Source of the DNA: Pyricularia pennisetigena
Lineage: Eukaryota > Ascomycota > Sordariomycetes > Magnaporthales > Pyriculariaceae
Direction: 5' to 3'
Assembly (NCBI RefSeq): GCF_004337985.1
Contig: NW_021940918.1
Span: 3,379,014-3,443,013 of the forward strand
Length of the DNA: 64,000 nucleotides
Shown one piece after another: positions 21,472 through 32,585 of the stretch. Numbering within the stretch: position 1 is the first letter of the stretch; each line of letters starts with the position of its first letter. A model generated the notes under the pieces. The model did no database searches. It saw only the letters and a program-made list of their open reading frames with translations, and was not told the origin of the DNA. A program made the translations under genes and the position numbers.

Positions 21472-23121
21472 TTGTTAGGCTGGGTATGGTTTTCCTTTAG
21501 GTACAAATAGCAGGCGGCTTTTTGCATTCTGTGTTCCAGACGATTGTTGACCCACGACTGAACCAACGCCAGATTGTCTTACTGGATTTTCACAAAGAGT
21601 GCACTGTAGGGTTCGTATCCTAACTAAAGTTCGGGCTTTGTTGGAACAGACAAGACAGGAAAAAAAAATTAATTTAGATAACGAAAGGGAAAATGGTTCG
21701 ACTGGCTACTGTAGACACCACCAATGTCCGCTCCAGCGGGTGCTTGAGTCCGCCTCTCTATCAACAAATTTGCTTTTAATCAAGAGGCAGGGAATTGTGT
21801 TTGTGGCGATTTTGGTGCATGACCCAATGCTTGGAACGAATAAAGCTGACCTGAGCACAAGCGCTTTTTTTTCCTGGCATGCGAAGAAGGAAAGGATGGG
21901 GGGAAAGAAGTTAAATTCAGGGATGCGCTCAGAGAATAAGTTAGCAGCGCCGTCCTCGTGATGGAGCTTGGGCAAAATGCGGCAACTGTGAATGGCCGCC
22001 GCCTCATCCACATTGATCCTTTTCTTCCATGGAACCGCAGCGCATAAAAAAGGGCCCACGGCACGCGGGAGTGGGTTGGAATGACAAGAAAGAAGCAGGG
22101 CGACACAGAGTTGCCAAAAAGCGGGCGTGAGGGACGCCAGGGATGTGGGTGCGTGTCTGCGTACTAGTTAGTATTGCGTGAGATAGTTGGCCGACCGCCC
22201 CGGGCCCATCAATGAGCTCCATGGCTGGCCATTGGCCTGGCCTGACTGGCTAGCTGGCTAGCTGGCCATGCCCGAGGACCGCCGCCATCAGATCGGACGC
22301 ATGCAAGGTCAAAGTAATTCAATGCACACACTTACCGAGTGCACTACCTGACAGGACAAGGCTTGCTCAACGAACATCCGTAGAACTGATCCCAGGGGGA
22401 AGGTTACAAGGATATGTCTTCGTCCGGCAACAGGGGCGAACGTACGGATACTTTGGGCAGCCGTGAAACCTGCAAGGAAAAAAAAAAGCAAAGAAAAAAA
22501 AAATCCAAACGAGATTCAGTATCCGATCCCACACCAGGAAATAAATCTTGCTTTTTCACGTTTACTATCGGGCACCCGTCGGCAGCCGAGCTTGGGTCAA
22601 GGGGGTAAGGAGGACCGACTGTTGTCAGCTTCCTCCGGCGTCATTCTACCAACCACCGCCAAATTTGGCTCATGTGGGATCTGGCCAATTGAGTGCAACA
22701 GGCGGTTCCATAGGAATGAGAACAGTGTAGTTCCTCAAGCCCACTTACTGGCGTCAGAATGATCGTATCGATGGCCATTGGCGATTGAGGAGCTGAATTT
22801 GACAAAAATACATCGAATTTTTCCTGGTGGACTTGACCGACGGTGCGAGAAACCAGATAAGGTTCGGTAGCTTGTATAGTGGACAATCGGCTTTGCAAGT
22901 ACAGAGGAACCCGCCGCTTACTTCATCAGTGCGACAAATAGTCAGACTTGACCGCCAAGACGGCAGGCATTTCATGCGCAAAACATCGTGGTTCGTAACA
23001 CCTGTTCGCCGAAATGGTTTGAAACTGGTTGATGGTAAATATATACCAAGCTAGGGTTTTCTTTTTTTTTGATGCGACAGTTGCTGTTCGCGATAGATGC
23101 GACTACTATTTTGCAATAAAC

Positions 23122-23124
<3 letters not shown>

Positions 23125-23190
<66 letters not shown>
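23125..23190. repeat. (GA)33 microsatellite with adjoining A tract
   Basis: Sixty-six bases of perfect GA repeat followed by an A-rich run to about 23209, giving a long polypurine strand. Confidence 0.95.
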
Positions 23191-23193
<3 letters not shown>

Positions 23194-26075
23194 AAAAAAA
23201 AAAAAAAAGATCGTAATTTTATTAATTTCCTTTGACGATAATCGACATGCATATGCTTGCCAAATCAATCACTACTATATTTGCCAAGTCTCGAGTCTCG
23301 AGTCTACATGTACCGTCCGTAGGTGGCTGGGGATGGAGGTAAAGTACCGGTATACTATGAAATGGGTACGTACCGTGGTAGGGCTCTACCACGCCTATTC
23401 GAGGAACAGGTTTGAATACGTCAGACGGGCCAGAATCATCCACCAGAAAGTAATACATCGTAGAACTCTGCCAGGATCAAGCGTCGCGCTTGCGCTGCAT
23501 CCAGGGGTCTCGCCTGTTTGACGCTCAGCTGAAGGGTTGAGGAGACCCACTTGGCTTGTTGGCTTTGCGGAGCTGCCGATCACACAAAGACAGGAACAGG
23601 AAACACATTTGGCCAAATCTTGGATCCAAGACTTAAGACCAAACAAAGATTGAAAAGATTTAGTAACATCAACATCAGGCCGTGTCTGTCTCTCGCAGCC
23701 ATTTCCACCTTCCCCGAACTATCCAGATCTATTCAAGTAGGTACGCAGAGCATGTCGAACCGAGACCTAAAACCACTCACCAGGTGTAATGTACTGTATT
23801 GGCACCCTCCCTCCCTTACCAAATACTACCACGTAGGCACTCTACATGGGCCCCTCTGGATTGAGCTCACATCGGACGGGATGCCAACAAGACTCTTGGA
23901 ACCAGCATATCCCCAGTTTCGGCAAGCGCGCAACACCCGCCAACAACAAATTCAATAACGGCGGGCGGTTGTAATCTTTTTACATCCCCCGCATTCCCGT
24001 TCGACCGAGGCGTTCGCTCATGTCGCAATTGCGGCATTCACAGCCTATCTTCTGTTTATGGTGGCTGCCTACTAGGCAGTTTGGCATCCAAATGTAGATA
24101 CGGCACTGTACCGTGCTAACTTACCTAGTGACCTGCAATCAGACGGGCCAGCAGCGAGCTTCATGTAAGGGACAGATTTCAAAAGGTATCCGTTGGCCGA
24201 AGAAGCAATGTCAGGAACCGGGAAAAGACTTGCGATTCGTGGTCGCATCGGCCTGGTCACTGGCGCGCATCATCTGACTGAGACGTGCCAATCAGAAGGG
24301 CCCTGAGGCATGCAGTTCTGCGCCATAACGGAAAAAAAGAACCCCAGGAACGAGAAGAGTGGAACGCTACATGGCCCTGATGCCGAGAAACAAAAAAACA
24401 CAGAGACAACCGCAACCGTTGATTTGGTACCTGGTGGTGGCTGTTTTGTGCCTGGATTGGCTCTGTGTCTGACTATTTAGAAACCGTTTTGAGATAGAAC
24501 GCAGAGGCGGCAGTGCTCACAGATACTTGCTGATCAGTGTTGGCAGATTATACAAGTTTCCAAGAGGAAACAAAAAAAAAGTTTATTCGGGTTGATCCCA
24601 TGTCCAGCCTCCTATTTGATGCTCACGACGATCTTGGTGCAATGCAACCTGACTAAGGGGATCCCGAAAGGCGATCTTGTCAAGCCAGACGCGACGCGAA
24701 TGATCCCCTGTGTTGCACGCTGCTTCCCTCCACGGCAGCGTTGGTTTCCTTGATCGGTTTGACAAACCTTCTCATCCCGGATCATGCACCACACAAACTC
24801 GGTTTCCTTTGTGAGCTTACGACAACCCACCGTAGAGAATACCCCGAGAGATCAGCCAAGGGGGGGCGTGCAAGGTCACACAAGCACGACATTCCAATGC
24901 TGACTGCGCCGGCACGGGTTTTTGCGGCGCTGCAAGATACCAGGGCCACACACCGCTTGATGGTTGCATCCACGTTGTCATCCTGCCGAAGAAGCTGACA
25001 CTGCCCAAATCTTCTTACTGGGTTTAACGAAAATTCATCTCCGTGCCGCCCACACAAGTCGTGGGTAACTTTAAAATGGAGTTGTCTTCTCCGAAAGTTT
25101 GGATATGCAGCTTAGCAGCGGTGTTTGCCACAGTCTGAATAGGGTTTTGATATTACCATACTGAGATACCGAGAAGGAAGTATGTTTTCGCGGTGATCTG
25201 CAAGGTTATGCATGTTTCTTTTGTCTTTTTGGTTTAAGGGGCATCCATATCGAGCCCTATGCGCCGCGGGATGTACATGACACTTTGAAAGGCTAACTCG
25301 ACAGCTTTTTTATACTCCGTGATCATATCATGGAACTGACAAGTTTCATGCCGCCGAGATGTATGTGTAGATATCAAGTAATGTTTTTACCCCAGGAGCT
25401 GTTAATTGTTGAGGCTGTTGACAAGCAAGCCACAAATGAGGCTGATGGCCAGTATTGATCATGGTAGGTATTGCATATCGACAAGTTTTCCGAGCTACCC
25501 AAAATATCCTGAAATAAATAGTATGCAGCTGAAAATCCCCTGGGATTGAATGATTGCATAGCAGGATACTCTGTCATGCCATTGTAAATATATGCTGAAC
25601 ATGGCCTCATGCAGTTAACATTGACAGCCCGTCTGGAACAGGAATGCTGAGTTTTACTGACCTCAAGTGAATAGAAAAAAATTGGTCTAGGAAAAGCCTT
25701 TTCCAATCACGTATTTACCTAATCTTCACTGTGAAAGATCTTTGCGAACAACTTCGAGCATGCTATCAATCCTGGAGATAATGTCATAGGGTGGCCTGAC
25801 TCAATATTATATTGTTGAATGAGTTACACACGGAAGGCACGCACTCCCAGTCCTGCACAAACTGGAAATGCATCGATCTGAGTGGCAAGTGATTTGATAC
25901 TGCAAATTCCTCATCACCTGTAATCTTTCCCTCCTCAGCAGCTTTAATAACATCACGACTCCTTCAACTTGCGACAGTCACGACTTGAAGTTTATCATTA
26001 TCAGCAGGACAAAACCCCAGCCCCAGAAGCCATCCCATTAACTCTGCTTGGCAACCCGCCATCCAAGGTCCAATC

Positions 26076-26798
26076 ATGGACGACAAAACTGGAGACAAAG
26101 GAGGTTCTGCACCTCCTGCGAAGAAGCAGAGAACGGGTGTCTTTGGCTGCAAGCAGCTTCAAACGTCTGGGACAGCCATCCGAAGCCCATCGCTCACACA
26201 GACTACTAGTAGCAATCCCTTTGTATCACATAATTCAGGCCTGCCAGCTAAAGCGAGCAATATTATCGCCAATCAATTCGCACCAAAAGATTCAGGTATT
26301 CCAAATAAAGAGACCACCACTGCCGCCAATCCACTCATTTCACCGGAATCGATCACTATTGACAGTGACGGCAATCTTTACCTTGAGGTTAGACAGTCAC
26401 ACATCTTCCAGGTCGACTCATATACGCTCTGTCGGCATTCTACAGTCTTCAAGGCTATGCTTACTGGGCCTTGGTTTGAGAATCAATCAAAAGAGGGCAA
26501 ATGGACGGTCAAGCTTCCGGAGGACAGCCCGCGCGGCCTCGAAGTTTTGCTCAACATAGTCCATGGCCGTTTCGATCTTGTGCCTACAGATCTCGAAGAT
26601 GACTACCTGCTGGATGTTTGCGTCGAAGCTGACAACCGCGACATGGTCAAGGTAGTTCGCCCTTGGATCGGAAGATGGGGCATGAGCCTGGGTCTCGATC
26701 GAGATTCTAGAATTCTGACTGATCTCTTCACTTCATGGTGTCCTGGGCCGGAGGAAAATCCGTTTAGAGCTCGTCCTGTGTCTGGTTCGGCACTGTAG
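26076..26798 (+). CDS. BTB/POZ-domain protein (5' part of a frame-disrupted gene)
   Basis: An open frame of 240 codons from ATG 26076. Residues 1-85 are low complexity with a KKQR patch. From about 90 the DGNLYLEV...FQVDSYTLCRHSTVFKAML segment is a fungal BTB/POZ fold, with VKLPEDSPRGLEVLLNIVHG closing the core and a helical extension around DDYLLDVCVEADNRDMVKVV. These domains dimerise and often serve as adaptors for cullin-3 or other partners. The frame ends shortly after residue 229 in a nonsense tail (RARPVSGSAL), whereas the downstream +1 frame continues with sequence expected of the family. The intact protein would therefore be longer. Confidence 0.6.
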   Translation: MDDKTGDKGGSAPPAKKQRTGVFGCKQLQTSGTAIRSPSLTQTTSSNPFVSHNSGLPAKASNIIANQFAPKDSGIPNKETTTAANPLISPESITIDSDGNLYLEVRQSHIFQVDSYTLCRHSTVFKAMLTGPWFENQSKEGKWTVKLPEDSPRGLEVLLNIVHGRFDLVPTDLEDDYLLDVCVEADNRDMVKVVRPWIGRWGMSLGLDRDSRILTDLFTSWCPGPEENPFRARPVSGSAL

Positions 26799-27425
26799 CA
26801 TCATGAAGGATGGCTCAGCTTGGAGGCTGGTGACAGTCCCTTCCAGCGGTCAAAAACATTGGGTTAATCTCAATCAAACTCATATGGGAGATGCTCGCGC
26901 ACGATCAACAGGTTCCATGAGTAAGTCAGCAAATAATGGTAGTATCCCCCGTGAGGTTCACTTAGCCAAGAGAGTCAATCTAACGATAAACAACAATTTA
27001 TAGACCAGATTCCAAGGCTTCGAAAAGTCTATATGGAGTCCTTGCTTCAGTTCCTCCATCAGTACTGGGTAAAGTTTGCTAATGCGGCCTCCATCGAGGA
27101 CTGTCCACAGGAACAGGTAGTGATCTTTGGAAGATTTGCTTCCGGCATCAATAAACTCGGTCTCTATGTTCTCTCCGATTCAGTGATACTCAACAAAGAA
27201 TACTCATTCGAGCATCTGCATCAAGAAATCTGCTTGATTGCAAATCAAGTTGAGAAACCTCACAAACCGTCTGAGCGCCCACAGGAAAGCTCCTCTATGG
27301 CAGCCGAAGAGTTGAGACAGGGACTGGCGAAGCTTGCCCAGAACCCCCCTTGTGCCCTGACTGAGTTACAGGAGAAGCATTTCGAGGAGAGGGCCAAGCT
27401 CCTTGGCACCTATAGTCCTGAGTGA
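26764..27425 (+). pseudogene. Continuation of the BTB gene in the +1 frame
   Basis: From 26764 the +1 frame reads ELVLCLVRHCSIMKDGSAWR, which fits directly after the truncated BTB frame at residue 229, so one base appears to be gained (or two lost) near 26763-26767. This frame runs to a donor at 26921 (GTAAGT). After an 83-bp intron (branch CTAAC, acceptor TATAG at 27003) it resumes in frame with a 140-codon exon (27004-27425) that is helical and typical of the C-terminal part of such proteins (YMESLLQFLHQYW). Either the gene is a recent pseudogene, or the window has a one-base error. Confidence 0.55.
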
Positions 27426-27744
27426 AGTCAAGGAGAGTCGCAGTCGGAAGTCTAGTTGGACTAGCTGCCGTTTCGTCTTGATCGCAACCGAACAATGAAT
27501 TCTGAGAGCCAGAGGTCTGATGTTCAGAAATTGCGATTAACGCAATGCTATCAATGTGATTCTCGATGACATGCTTCTCGAGAAAATCATTTGTGGGCCG
27601 GATAGGGCCGGATATCAAGGGATTTTCTGCATAAAAAGAAAAGAAAAGGGACAGAAAACTGGACCAAGAAGCTTTCAAAATTGCAAATCAAAAGCAAATC
27701 GAAGACTTGAGCGCATTGCTTTCCAACATGAAGCAAAAGAACAA
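27426..27744. other. Convergent 3' region BTB gene / glycosidase
   Basis: Shared 3' flank of two convergent genes; nothing else seen. Confidence 0.5.
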
Positions 27745-29829
27745 TTATTTCCCTAATACAATTACATCATTTCCATCATCAAGTTCAACTCTGAGACTAC
27801 TACCAAGGAGGAACGAATGGGACCTGCAGCCTTGTAATAATTCGAATTCCCTAGCATGCGGAAACAAGGCTTCCAGGTCGAGCTCAAACATTCGTCTATT
27901 GGATGCCAAGTTACGCAGTTTGAACTGCCCGCATGTGATCTTTGACGACAAGGCCCCCACTGACTTGTCTGTTTCATCTGCTTGACCAAGAGGAGAGCCG
28001 ACTGCCGTGAGAGAGTATTCGTACTGCAGCTGGTATGCCTCCTGGCGAAGAATGACCGAACCAGGTCCAGACAGCCTCGGGGCGATTTTTAAATTTGGGG
28101 CTCCAGCTGATTCACCTTGCCTCTTGTCGGTCGTATCCAGAACCGCCTTGACCCCAAGGTACTCATTTATGAGGACCCAGGTATAGACACATGGGTACTC
28201 ATAGTAGTGCGCCGCCCCATGCCACGGCGGGCCGTCGCGATAGTAGACGTGGTTCATGTCATAACGCTCGCCCATGATGTACTCATCCCTTTTCCCCATC
28301 TTGGCGACGCGTCGGAGCTGGTCGAGCAGCACGTCGCCACGGCGCATCCACGACCAAAACGCGGCGTCCCAGCACCAGTACCGCCCGGCAGCGCAGAGGT
28401 CGTAAGGTCCGCCGTCGCCGATCTCGCTGTCGGTGTAGTCCTGGATGCGCGCGGCGAGGAAGCTGGGGAACCGCTGAAACTCGTTCTCTTCCCTGCGCAG
28501 GAGGTCGAGCACGTCTTTGGTCTGCACTTTGGACGCTGCGCCGAACATGACGGGGAGCTCGTTGGCGAGGAGGTGGATGTGGTCATGGACGTTGCCTGAT
28601 CTGTCAACCCAGTCGATGAAGCGCTTCTTCGTCTCGTCCCAGCAGCCCAGAGGAAGGGGTTCGGCGATGACCTCGGCGAGCTTTATGGCCAGTCTTTTGT
28701 AGTGTTCGGCACGGTCTGATCTGTTCAGCAACCGCTCCATCTCGTCCATTAGCTCAAAGGACCGTATCGCCAACGCGGCAGCCATGGTTTCGCGTCCGTC
28801 CTTGATGACCTGGTCTTCGTAGTAGACATCAGACCACAGCCGTCCCAGCGGATCAATACATCCTTCAACGCAGGACAGAGCACCCTCGAGGTCCTGGATA
28901 TGGCGTCGCAACCACTCGACGTCCCCCGTGCGGCCCACGTAGAGCCATACGGACTCAATGATCTCGACATTGCCCGTGATGAGGAACATGACGGCGTTCT
29001 CGCGACGATCCATACTGTTCCGACGGACGTGGTACTCGCGATCGCCGGACGGCTGGACAGCACAGGGGTCCCGCCATAGGCCGCAGGGGTCCTCACGCAT
29101 CATGCGGAACTGCAGCTCCATCATGCGGCGTACGACGTGCAGGTCGACGACGGAGCCGGTGGCCAGCCGGCCCTTGATCTGAAACTCGTGGTCGACGTCC
29201 GGGTAGGTACCGACGTACTTGTCCGCCAGGGTGCTGATGACGTAGCCCGAGGCGTCCGGGTAGTCGGCCGCCGTGGTCCGCTCGACGACGCACGGGAGCA
29301 TGGTGCCCCAATAGAAGCCCGCCATGGCGTCTGCGAGGTCCTTGCCGCCTTCAAAGTCGAGCGCGTACTCGCCGCCGTCGATGTCGGCATGGGGTCGTGC
29401 GGTGTACGAAGTGAGCGTCGCGTTGGGGGCGTGGATCGTCACGACCACGCTGGCGTCATCCTTGGCATTTTCATGACTGATGGATGCTTGCGGGTTCAGT
29501 CGTATGGATACCCGAGCGGTCTCTGGCTCTGCCTCAAACATCCACGCAGGTTGAGAGGAAAAGGGCGATTCCGGCAAAACCCAGCAGAGACCCTTGCCAT
29601 TCAGAACGGTAGACTCCGAGCGAGCGGGCTTGTTCTCTGCCGTCGAAGAGGTAGAGACGTCACCAGGTAGAACATAACGCTGGTCACCTACTTTATCCAA
29701 AACGAACACTGGACCTGGTGGCAGCCAGAATTGAATTTCATGTGCACCGGGTGCCGGAACAGCAGCAAATCGCCGCGAGCCAATCCGGATCAGATTTCCT
29801 GACGTTGCCGGGGTTTTGGGTTCCGTCAT
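27745..29829 (-). CDS. Six-hairpin glycosidase-like protein
   Basis: Single exon, 694 aa, ATG 29829. The N-terminal third is beta-rich. The central part (about 230-590) reads as an alpha/alpha toroid with repeated helix pairs and aromatic/acidic motifs: GLWRDP, GCIDPLGRLWSDVYYEDQVIK, GCWDE, then RYWCWDAAFWSWMRRGD and PPWHGAAHYYEYP. Such sequences belong to the six-hairpin glycosidase superfamily. The exact GH family and substrate cannot be assigned by eye; candidate acids are the D/E residues in DVYYEDQ and the late YYEYP. No signal peptide is seen, so an intracellular enzyme is likely. Confidence 0.65.
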   Translation of the reverse strand: MTEPKTPATSGNLIRIGSRRFAAVPAPGAHEIQFWLPPGPVFVLDKVGDQRYVLPGDVSTSSTAENKPARSESTVLNGKGLCWVLPESPFSSQPAWMFEAEPETARVSIRLNPQASISHENAKDDASVVVTIHAPNATLTSYTARPHADIDGGEYALDFEGGKDLADAMAGFYWGTMLPCVVERTTAADYPDASGYVISTLADKYVGTYPDVDHEFQIKGRLATGSVVDLHVVRRMMELQFRMMREDPCGLWRDPCAVQPSGDREYHVRRNSMDRRENAVMFLITGNVEIIESVWLYVGRTGDVEWLRRHIQDLEGALSCVEGCIDPLGRLWSDVYYEDQVIKDGRETMAAALAIRSFELMDEMERLLNRSDRAEHYKRLAIKLAEVIAEPLPLGCWDETKKRFIDWVDRSGNVHDHIHLLANELPVMFGAASKVQTKDVLDLLRREENEFQRFPSFLAARIQDYTDSEIGDGGPYDLCAAGRYWCWDAAFWSWMRRGDVLLDQLRRVAKMGKRDEYIMGERYDMNHVYYRDGPPWHGAAHYYEYPCVYTWVLINEYLGVKAVLDTTDKRQGESAGAPNLKIAPRLSGPGSVILRQEAYQLQYEYSLTAVGSPLGQADETDKSVGALSSKITCGQFKLRNLASNRRMFELDLEALFPHAREFELLQGCRSHSFLLGSSLRVELDDGNDVIVLGK

Positions 29830-30931
29830 CTTTGCATTCGGTCAAGAAATGCTGGGCAGAGAACACAGCCTCCGCAGCTTCAGTTGGTTAGATAAAGCAA
29901 TGAATGAAGTCGAAGTGACCTCCTGGATAGACCAAATTTACTACAGTAGTCTAACCAGACTGCGAGAGTCGCTGGGGGAGGACATTTAGACAAAGTTTCC
30001 ATGAAACACGTGATAAGCTAGCTACCTTGTTTTACACGGAATGGTTTCCAGGCACCGACCGCCTCTTGCTTGAACGGAATAATCAATCGACTTGATTGCA
30101 TAGCCGCTGAATTTACGTAGCAAAGGTCAACGCAGCTCTTCACTGTTACAGTTTTTGGCTGCCTATATATCGGTAGCACTGCTTTGTGGCACAACGTAAT
30201 GTCATGAATTATCAAGATAAAACATGGCTCGGCCTGTTGATTGATGGTGGTGGGTGGTGTGTTTGCTTGGTGCTTTACTGTATTGTGGCACTGCTTACTA
30301 TTGTGGTAGTAGCGACCACAAAAGTCAGCATGGAAGGGGTTCGTTCCGTAGGCTTGTTTACTCCACTGAGTTCAGTGCCGTTATTGGGTGGATTGCGGGG
30401 CCAAGGGTCTGCCAGCTTCAACGATCCATCCTGGGAGCCTGGGGAAGGACCACATGAAGCTCACTCCCCACGAAGATTCTAACTGCAAATGGAATCCGGA
30501 ACCAACAAAAGCTTGTCCGGCAGATGCAAAGATTCCACACCCCTGGAGGATCAAAGATACGAGCCTGCGTGTCATCATTCGAGGTCGGCTTGGAGGTTCA
30601 CGGGACAAGCCACAGGCCATAGTCGGAATTTTGATGAGCTGACGTCCACTGTACCGAGCTTTGGACTCTCTCGGAGATGTGCTTCGCAGGATTGTCGTGC
30701 AAACACACCTCAACGAATGGCTTACTCCATGGAAGTAATCCACAATACAAAAGAACCAGGCCCCGGACTGTCTCTCGTCATGCTGTTTTTTTTTTCTGGG
30801 ATATCCAACAAAAGTGCAACAAACAGAACAGGCAGGCGAGGTTGAATGCCTACTACTAACAGTGGATTTTTATTCGGTTACAACTAATTCTACCCAACCA
30901 GGACTATACTGGCCTGGTCATCACAGCTAAC
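29830..30931. other. Divergent promoter region, 1.1 kb
   Basis: Between the divergent glycosidase and zincin-like genes. Overlapping frames of 60-120 codons at 30186-30859 have no recognisable family and mostly start at non-ATG codons; rejected as genes. Confidence 0.5.
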
Positions 30932-31945
30932 ATGGTACAGGTCAAGTTGGCGGCGCTCCTCGCCATCGCGGAGCTGGCTGCTCACGTCTCTGCCAGTGAC
31001 ACGCTCAACAAACCCCCGCTGCTGCCGAACCTAGACATGCTCTGGGAGGGCCTGGAGAAGAAACTAACTACACCCAAGACAGAAATCAAGCAGTGGAGGG
31101 ACAACGTCATTTCTGAGGACTGCAAGATCATGGCCGAGAGAGAGGGTGTCCCACCAAATAGTATGATCCAATATGAGGTCAGCTATGGCGATTGCAAGAT
31201 GCCGTGGCTGCTCTGCGCCGCCAAGGACCACCCCAGCAACATGAAGGACATCGCCAAGTTCTTTGGCATGGTTCCCGCCAAGCTGCGGCAGGCGACAAAG
31301 CACGCCGCCTTCTTCAAGCCCAATACAGCCAAGTCGAAGGCTGGTGCCTACGCCTGGGGCGACCAGCTCGCCTTCATGATGGACCCTAAGGGCATCGGCA
31401 TCTTCCTGCACGAGGTCTCGCACACTGCCGACCTCGGTGCCAAGGACTCGCATTTTGGAAAGGTCCAGGGCGCCTTCACTGACAACAAGATCTGGACAGA
31501 CGCCATACAGAAGGATCAGGCCATCTCGGACAAGTACGGCCAAACCAACAAGCACGAGAACCTGGCCCAGTACGCCGGTCTGGTCCTGTACGATACTCTG
31601 GTCGACGGTGGTCTCAAGAAGATTATCAATGACGTCGACAAGATCAAGAACCAGCTCGACGCCTTCAAGACGGCAACCAAAGAGTGCAGGTGGGGCGGCA
31701 ACATGCTCAAGCTCGACCAGACATGCTCCAAGCGCCCGCCCAACGCCAAGCCCATCGACCTAGGGGCCAAGCCAGAAGACAAGAAGGATGATAAGAAAGA
31801 CGACAAGCAAGGGAAGGGCAAGGGAAAGAGAAAGTTGCGGTTCCGCCGTGATGCTCGTTCCATATTCTGGCCCAGGGCTTCCGCCTCGGCCGACCAGGTC
31901 GAGAAGCGCGATGAGCCTACCAACTGCGGTCTTTTGTCTGCGTAA
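30932..31945 (+). CDS. Secreted zincin-like protein with HExxHxxD motif
   Basis: Single exon, 337 aa. Residues 1-21 form a signal peptide (VKLAALLAIAELAAHVSAS). The core holds a putative zinc site, HEVSH at 160-164 with D167 (HExxHxxD, where the third ligand of aspzincin-type peptidases is an Asp), preceded by the hydrophobic helix GIGIFL. Cys at 64, 88, 95 and later could form disulfides. A very Lys/Asp-rich linker follows, then a basic stretch and a late KR site (EKRDE). It recalls conidiation-associated secreted proteins such as Con-13, but that memory is uncertain. A metallopeptidase activity is inference; it could equally be an inactive relative. Confidence 0.65.
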   Translation: MVQVKLAALLAIAELAAHVSASDTLNKPPLLPNLDMLWEGLEKKLTTPKTEIKQWRDNVISEDCKIMAEREGVPPNSMIQYEVSYGDCKMPWLLCAAKDHPSNMKDIAKFFGMVPAKLRQATKHAAFFKPNTAKSKAGAYAWGDQLAFMMDPKGIGIFLHEVSHTADLGAKDSHFGKVQGAFTDNKIWTDAIQKDQAISDKYGQTNKHENLAQYAGLVLYDTLVDGGLKKIINDVDKIKNQLDAFKTATKECRWGGNMLKLDQTCSKRPPNAKPIDLGAKPEDKKDDKKDDKQGKGKGKRKLRFRRDARSIFWPRASASADQVEKRDEPTNCGLLSA

Positions 31946-32585
31946 AACTAATGAAAGCTTACTGACAATACACTCTAGCTCTTGGCCAAGGAACACGGCA
32001 TTCCATTTGACACATTTTGGCTTCTTGGAGTTTTATGGTAGGCAACTGAGCCCGGATACCCCTTTTCCTAATGGAGTTACTATTTTCTTTGTCTTGGGCG
32101 CCTCAAAATGATCGGGACTAACAGCAAGCATTGGGTTGGAATTTCGTCTTTCTGCATTATGGTTTGTAAATATTCATTTCGATTTTCATTTCTTCGGTTT
32201 CGAATTCACATTACCAGTATCCATATAGGTTTTATTTCTGTTTAATCGTCAGCACTACCGACAGAACCATTTGCACAGAGCACTTTTAACCAATTCCCTT
32301 GGTTGCACCTTAATCAAGTGCCGGGTCTTGATGGTCTGTAAAACCTCTGCCGTCTTTTGGACTGCCGGCAAAATTGCAATGGATGAATATCCAAACACAG
32401 ATAGTCCCGGGATCTTATTTATGCGGGGGAAAAAACAGCTGTCTCCCGCGTATATCCCGCCGGTACAGTATTGTGACATGAGAGTACAGTCTTGAACCGG
32501 CAAAGTATATAAGATGCACCATCTTATGGCCTCCCGCTCAGCTCTGCCCTCTTCGAACCCCCATAAATCGCCAAAAAATTCAAGG
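31946..32585. other. Intergenic, promoter of the DUF8021 gene
   Basis: 3' flank of the zincin-like gene, then promoter. A TATA element sits at 32506-32512. No other gene seen. Confidence 0.5.
32506..32512 (+). promoter_or_regulatory. TATA box of the DUF8021 gene
   Basis: TATATAA 74 bp before ATG 32586. It lies only 2 bp before the earlier in-frame ATG at 32514, so that ATG would be upstream of the transcript start. This supports 32586 as the translation start. Confidence 0.6.

Larger units (their letters stand above)
20496..26075. other. 5.6 kb gene-free region upstream of the C2H2 factor
   Basis: No family-like ORF on either strand. It holds a cluster of GGTACC palindromes (21411-21504), TAGC-rich direct repeats near 22245-22270, and a 66-bp GA tract. 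Many short frames overlap but use non-ATG starts or lack similarity. The size suggests an extended regulatory region, or a long non-coding leader, for the transcription factor. Confidence 0.5.

Noticed and set aside
22245..22270. GCTAGCTGG repeats suspected as a CRISPR or terminal repeat
   Set aside because: Only three short overlapping units without spacers or element ends; eukaryotic context.
32514..32585. 24-codon N-terminal extension of the DUF8021 protein
   Set aside because: The upstream ATG lies 2 bp after the TATA box, so it should not be in the transcript, and it would bury the signal peptide.
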